From contig CAMJAZ010000065.1 of NCBI GenBank assembly GCA_946403735.1, forward strand, positions 1 to 7,533: 7,533 bases of DNA, in the 5' to 3' direction. This stretch comes from an uncultured Selenomonadales bacterium. GTDB taxonomy: Bacteria; Bacillota; Negativicutes; Selenomonadales; Selenomonadaceae. Shown piece by piece: positions 6,179 to 7,533 of the stretch. Positions within the stretch are counted from its first letter, which is position 1. Each line of letters begins with the position of its first letter. Below the pieces are notes generated by a model, which saw only the letters and a program-made list of their open reading frames with translations, had not been told where the DNA came from and searched no databases. The translations under genes and the position numbers were made by a program.

Positions 6179-6210
6179 TAATTAAAAATTATCAATCCAA
6201 TGATTAAAAA

Positions 6211-6220
6211 AAGGTGGTGA
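6211..6220 (+). promoter_or_regulatory. Strong ribosome binding site of the FakA-like gene
   Basis: AAGGTGGTGA matches the anti-Shine-Dalgarno complement AAGGAGGTGA at nine of ten bases and ends 4 nt before the ATG at 6225. It fixes that start and suggests independent, efficient initiation on the operon mRNA rather than reliance on coupling across the 46-base gap. The gap also holds a weak AT-only hairpin, ATAATT (6178-6183) with AATTAT (6187-6192), which is not a terminator. Confidence 0.75.
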
Positions 6221-6224
6221 TTCC

Positions 6225-7463
6225 ATGACTGGAAGTAGAGAAGTTATAACTGGCGGAGATTTCAAAAGAATGATTTCTGGCGCGTACAGCGAATTTTTGT
6301 TGGAGTACGAAAATATAAATTCGCAAACAGGCGCGGGAACTTTGCCTGGTACACATATTTTGCGGACGATAGGCGCAGCTGTTATGCCATTGACAGAGGC
6401 TAAAGACGACAGCTTAGGCGGTTTGAGTAGACGTGTTGCAACGGCGGCTGTATTTGGTGCTCGCGGAAATGCTGGCGTAGTTTTGGCGCAAATGTTTCAC
6501 GGAATTGCTACTGGTTTAATTGGCAAGTACGAAGCTACAGGCTCTGAATTTGGAAAGGCTTTTCAGTACGGAATTTTGTATTCTCAACGTGTTATGCCTG
6601 AAAATCATGACAGCCCATTCATATTTGTTGCAAAGGCAGTTGCTAAAGGTGCTTACCGCGCAGTTCGTGACGGCAAACCAATTTCAGAAATTTTAGCTAC
6701 GGCGATTAAAGCTGGTGAAGATGCCGTCGAAAAAACTGGACACAATGACGCTGGCGCACACATTATGTTTAGCTTTTTGAAAGGTTGCTTAAAAGGTCTT
6801 GACGGAAATTTTGTATCGCCCGCTGTAAGTTTATCGCTCGGCTTGGGCATTCATAAAAATATGCCTGACCCGCGAAATGATAGAGTTCGACCGTACTGCG
6901 TCCGTCTGCGCGTGAAAAATTCTAAGGCGAATATTTATGAAGTTGAACAGCGTATGAAAGATTTCAGTAGCTTTTCAATCGTCGAACGGTCAAGCGGCAC
7001 ATTGGATATTCACTTACACACGGATCACGTTGGCAATGCGATTGATCAAGCTTTAGGCTGGGGACCTTTATACGACGTGAAAATCACGAATATGAGCGAA
7101 AGTCATCAACTCCCCGCGCATGATGCGTTGATGAAGGTTGCGGCGCTTGCAGTTGCTAGAAATGCGGCTGAAGCGCAAATTTTACAAGATGCTGGCGCGT
7201 CAATTTTAGTTTCTGGCAGTGAAGAATCTTCGCCGTCGGTATCGGAAATTGTAGGCGCGGCGCATTCGGATTTAGCGTCAAGCTACGTTTTAGTTTCGTC
7301 TAGTGACGATTACAAATTAGTTTTTCGACAAGCTAAAAGACTTTTGGGAAGTCGCGTTGAATTAGTTTTGACTGAATCTTTTGATGACGCTGTAGCCGCC
7401 TTGAAAAAATTTTCGGCAGGAGTTTCAGCTCTTGAAAACGCTAATTTAATGAGGAATTCGTAA
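6225..7463 (+). CDS. FakA-like (DhaL/DAK2-fold) protein, probable pseudokinase
   Basis: FakA phosphorylates fatty acids held by FakB (DegV-family) proteins. This 412-residue relative is shorter than the usual ~550. The N-terminal DhaL-like domain (6-190) keeps ITGGDFKRM (8-16), GARGNAGV (78-85) and DAGA (175-178). Where the family has the PDGDTGTNM metal-ATP loop, it reads TGAGTLPGTHI (35-45), so all the aspartates are gone. The middle domain (about 215-295) retains Cys225 and His263/His265 of HLHTDH, which correspond to the metal-binding Cys and His-x-His reported in FakA, and ends in the family-typical ITNMSESHQ. The C-terminal part (300-400) has SGSEESSPS in place of the family SGGQTMNPS. 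A non-catalytic, regulatory or structural role is therefore likely. It is the second gene of an operon with the FtsA-like gene, which suggests partnership. Its last codons, Asn-Ser-stop, come from a heptanucleotide repeat. No fakB/degV is present in the window. Confidence 0.82.
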   Translation: MTGSREVITGGDFKRMISGAYSEFLLEYENINSQTGAGTLPGTHILRTIGAAVMPLTEAKDDSLGGLSRRVATAAVFGARGNAGVVLAQMFHGIATGLIGKYEATGSEFGKAFQYGILYSQRVMPENHDSPFIFVAKAVAKGAYRAVRDGKPISEILATAIKAGEDAVEKTGHNDAGAHIMFSFLKGCLKGLDGNFVSPAVSLSLGLGIHKNMPDPRNDRVRPYCVRLRVKNSKANIYEVEQRMKDFSSFSIVERSSGTLDIHLHTDHVGNAIDQALGWGPLYDVKITNMSESHQLPAHDALMKVAALAVARNAAEAQILQDAGASILVSGSEESSPSVSEIVGAAHSDLASSYVLVSSSDDYKLVFRQAKRLLGSRVELVLTESFDDAVAALKKFSAGVSALENANLMRNS

Positions 7464-7496
7464 TTCGTAATGCGTAATGAAAATTAAAAATTAATC
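7455..7496 (+). repeat. Second, partial copy of the heptanucleotide element
   Basis: In 7-base register it reads AATTCGT twice (7455-7468), AATGCGT (7469-7475), AATGAAA (7476-7482), ATTAAAA and ATTAATC. It shares the exact 12-mer AATGCGTAATGA with the element at 812-899 (there at 826-837) in the same orientation and the same register. The mirrored TTAATTC arm is missing. The element contains the stop codon and last two sense codons of the FakA-like gene. Confidence 0.7.
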
Positions 7497-7525
7497 GTGG
7501 AAAAATTTTTTCTACGACTTTTTTT
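7495..7525 (+). terminator. Rho-independent terminator of the FtsA-like/FakA-like operon
   Basis: TCGTGGAAAA (7495-7504) pairs with TTTTCTACGA (7508-7517) as a 10-bp stem with one G-U pair and a 3-base loop, followed by C and seven Ts (7519-7525). It lies 31 bases after the FakA-like stop codon, so the operon has two genes unless more lie upstream. Confidence 0.8.
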
Positions 7526-7533
7526 ATTTAATT

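Overview
The window is AT-rich, low-GC bacterial DNA with Firmicutes-like features: strong GGAGG-type ribosome binding sites 7-8 nt before starts, frequent TTG starts, a SufB-type iron-sulfur scaffold and a FakA-like protein. A gut-type Negativicute or related Firmicute is my best guess; no rRNA or marker gene settles it. Bases 1-9 match the end of the Illumina adapter, so the left edge may be a contig end.

Layout. Bases 1-42 hold the first codons of a minus-strand gene that runs off the left edge. Bases 43-385 are a divergent regulatory region with two outward promoters sharing the motif TAGCGTATAAT, a 31-bp direct repeat pair and a perfect palindrome. A small secreted protein with four cysteines follows (386-811, +). 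The whole convergent gap behind it (812-899) is a heptanucleotide-period repeat element that touches the stop codon on each side. Then come sufB (898-2298, -) and a TPR-type family 2 glycosyltransferase (2429-3472, -), separated by 130 bases with a palindrome and a weak candidate promoter.

From 3560 rightwards lies a two-gene operon. The first gene encodes an 872-residue FtsA/actin-like ATPase with a lysine-rich N-terminal tail and a C-terminal chain of beta-grasp-like repeats. The second encodes a 412-residue FakA-like protein whose nucleotide-binding aspartates appear lost, so it is a probable pseudokinase. A second, shorter copy of the heptanucleotide element supplies the stop codon of that gene, and a rho-independent terminator closes the operon.

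The FtsA-like plus degenerate FakA-like pair is the best candidate for a poorly described system. The sequence suggests an actin-fold scaffold working with a non-catalytic FakA-fold partner, possibly at the division site or membrane; that role is inference. sufB has no sufC, sufD, sufS or sufU beside it here. The glycosyltransferase probably modifies a surface polymer or protein, but nothing nearby shows its substrate.
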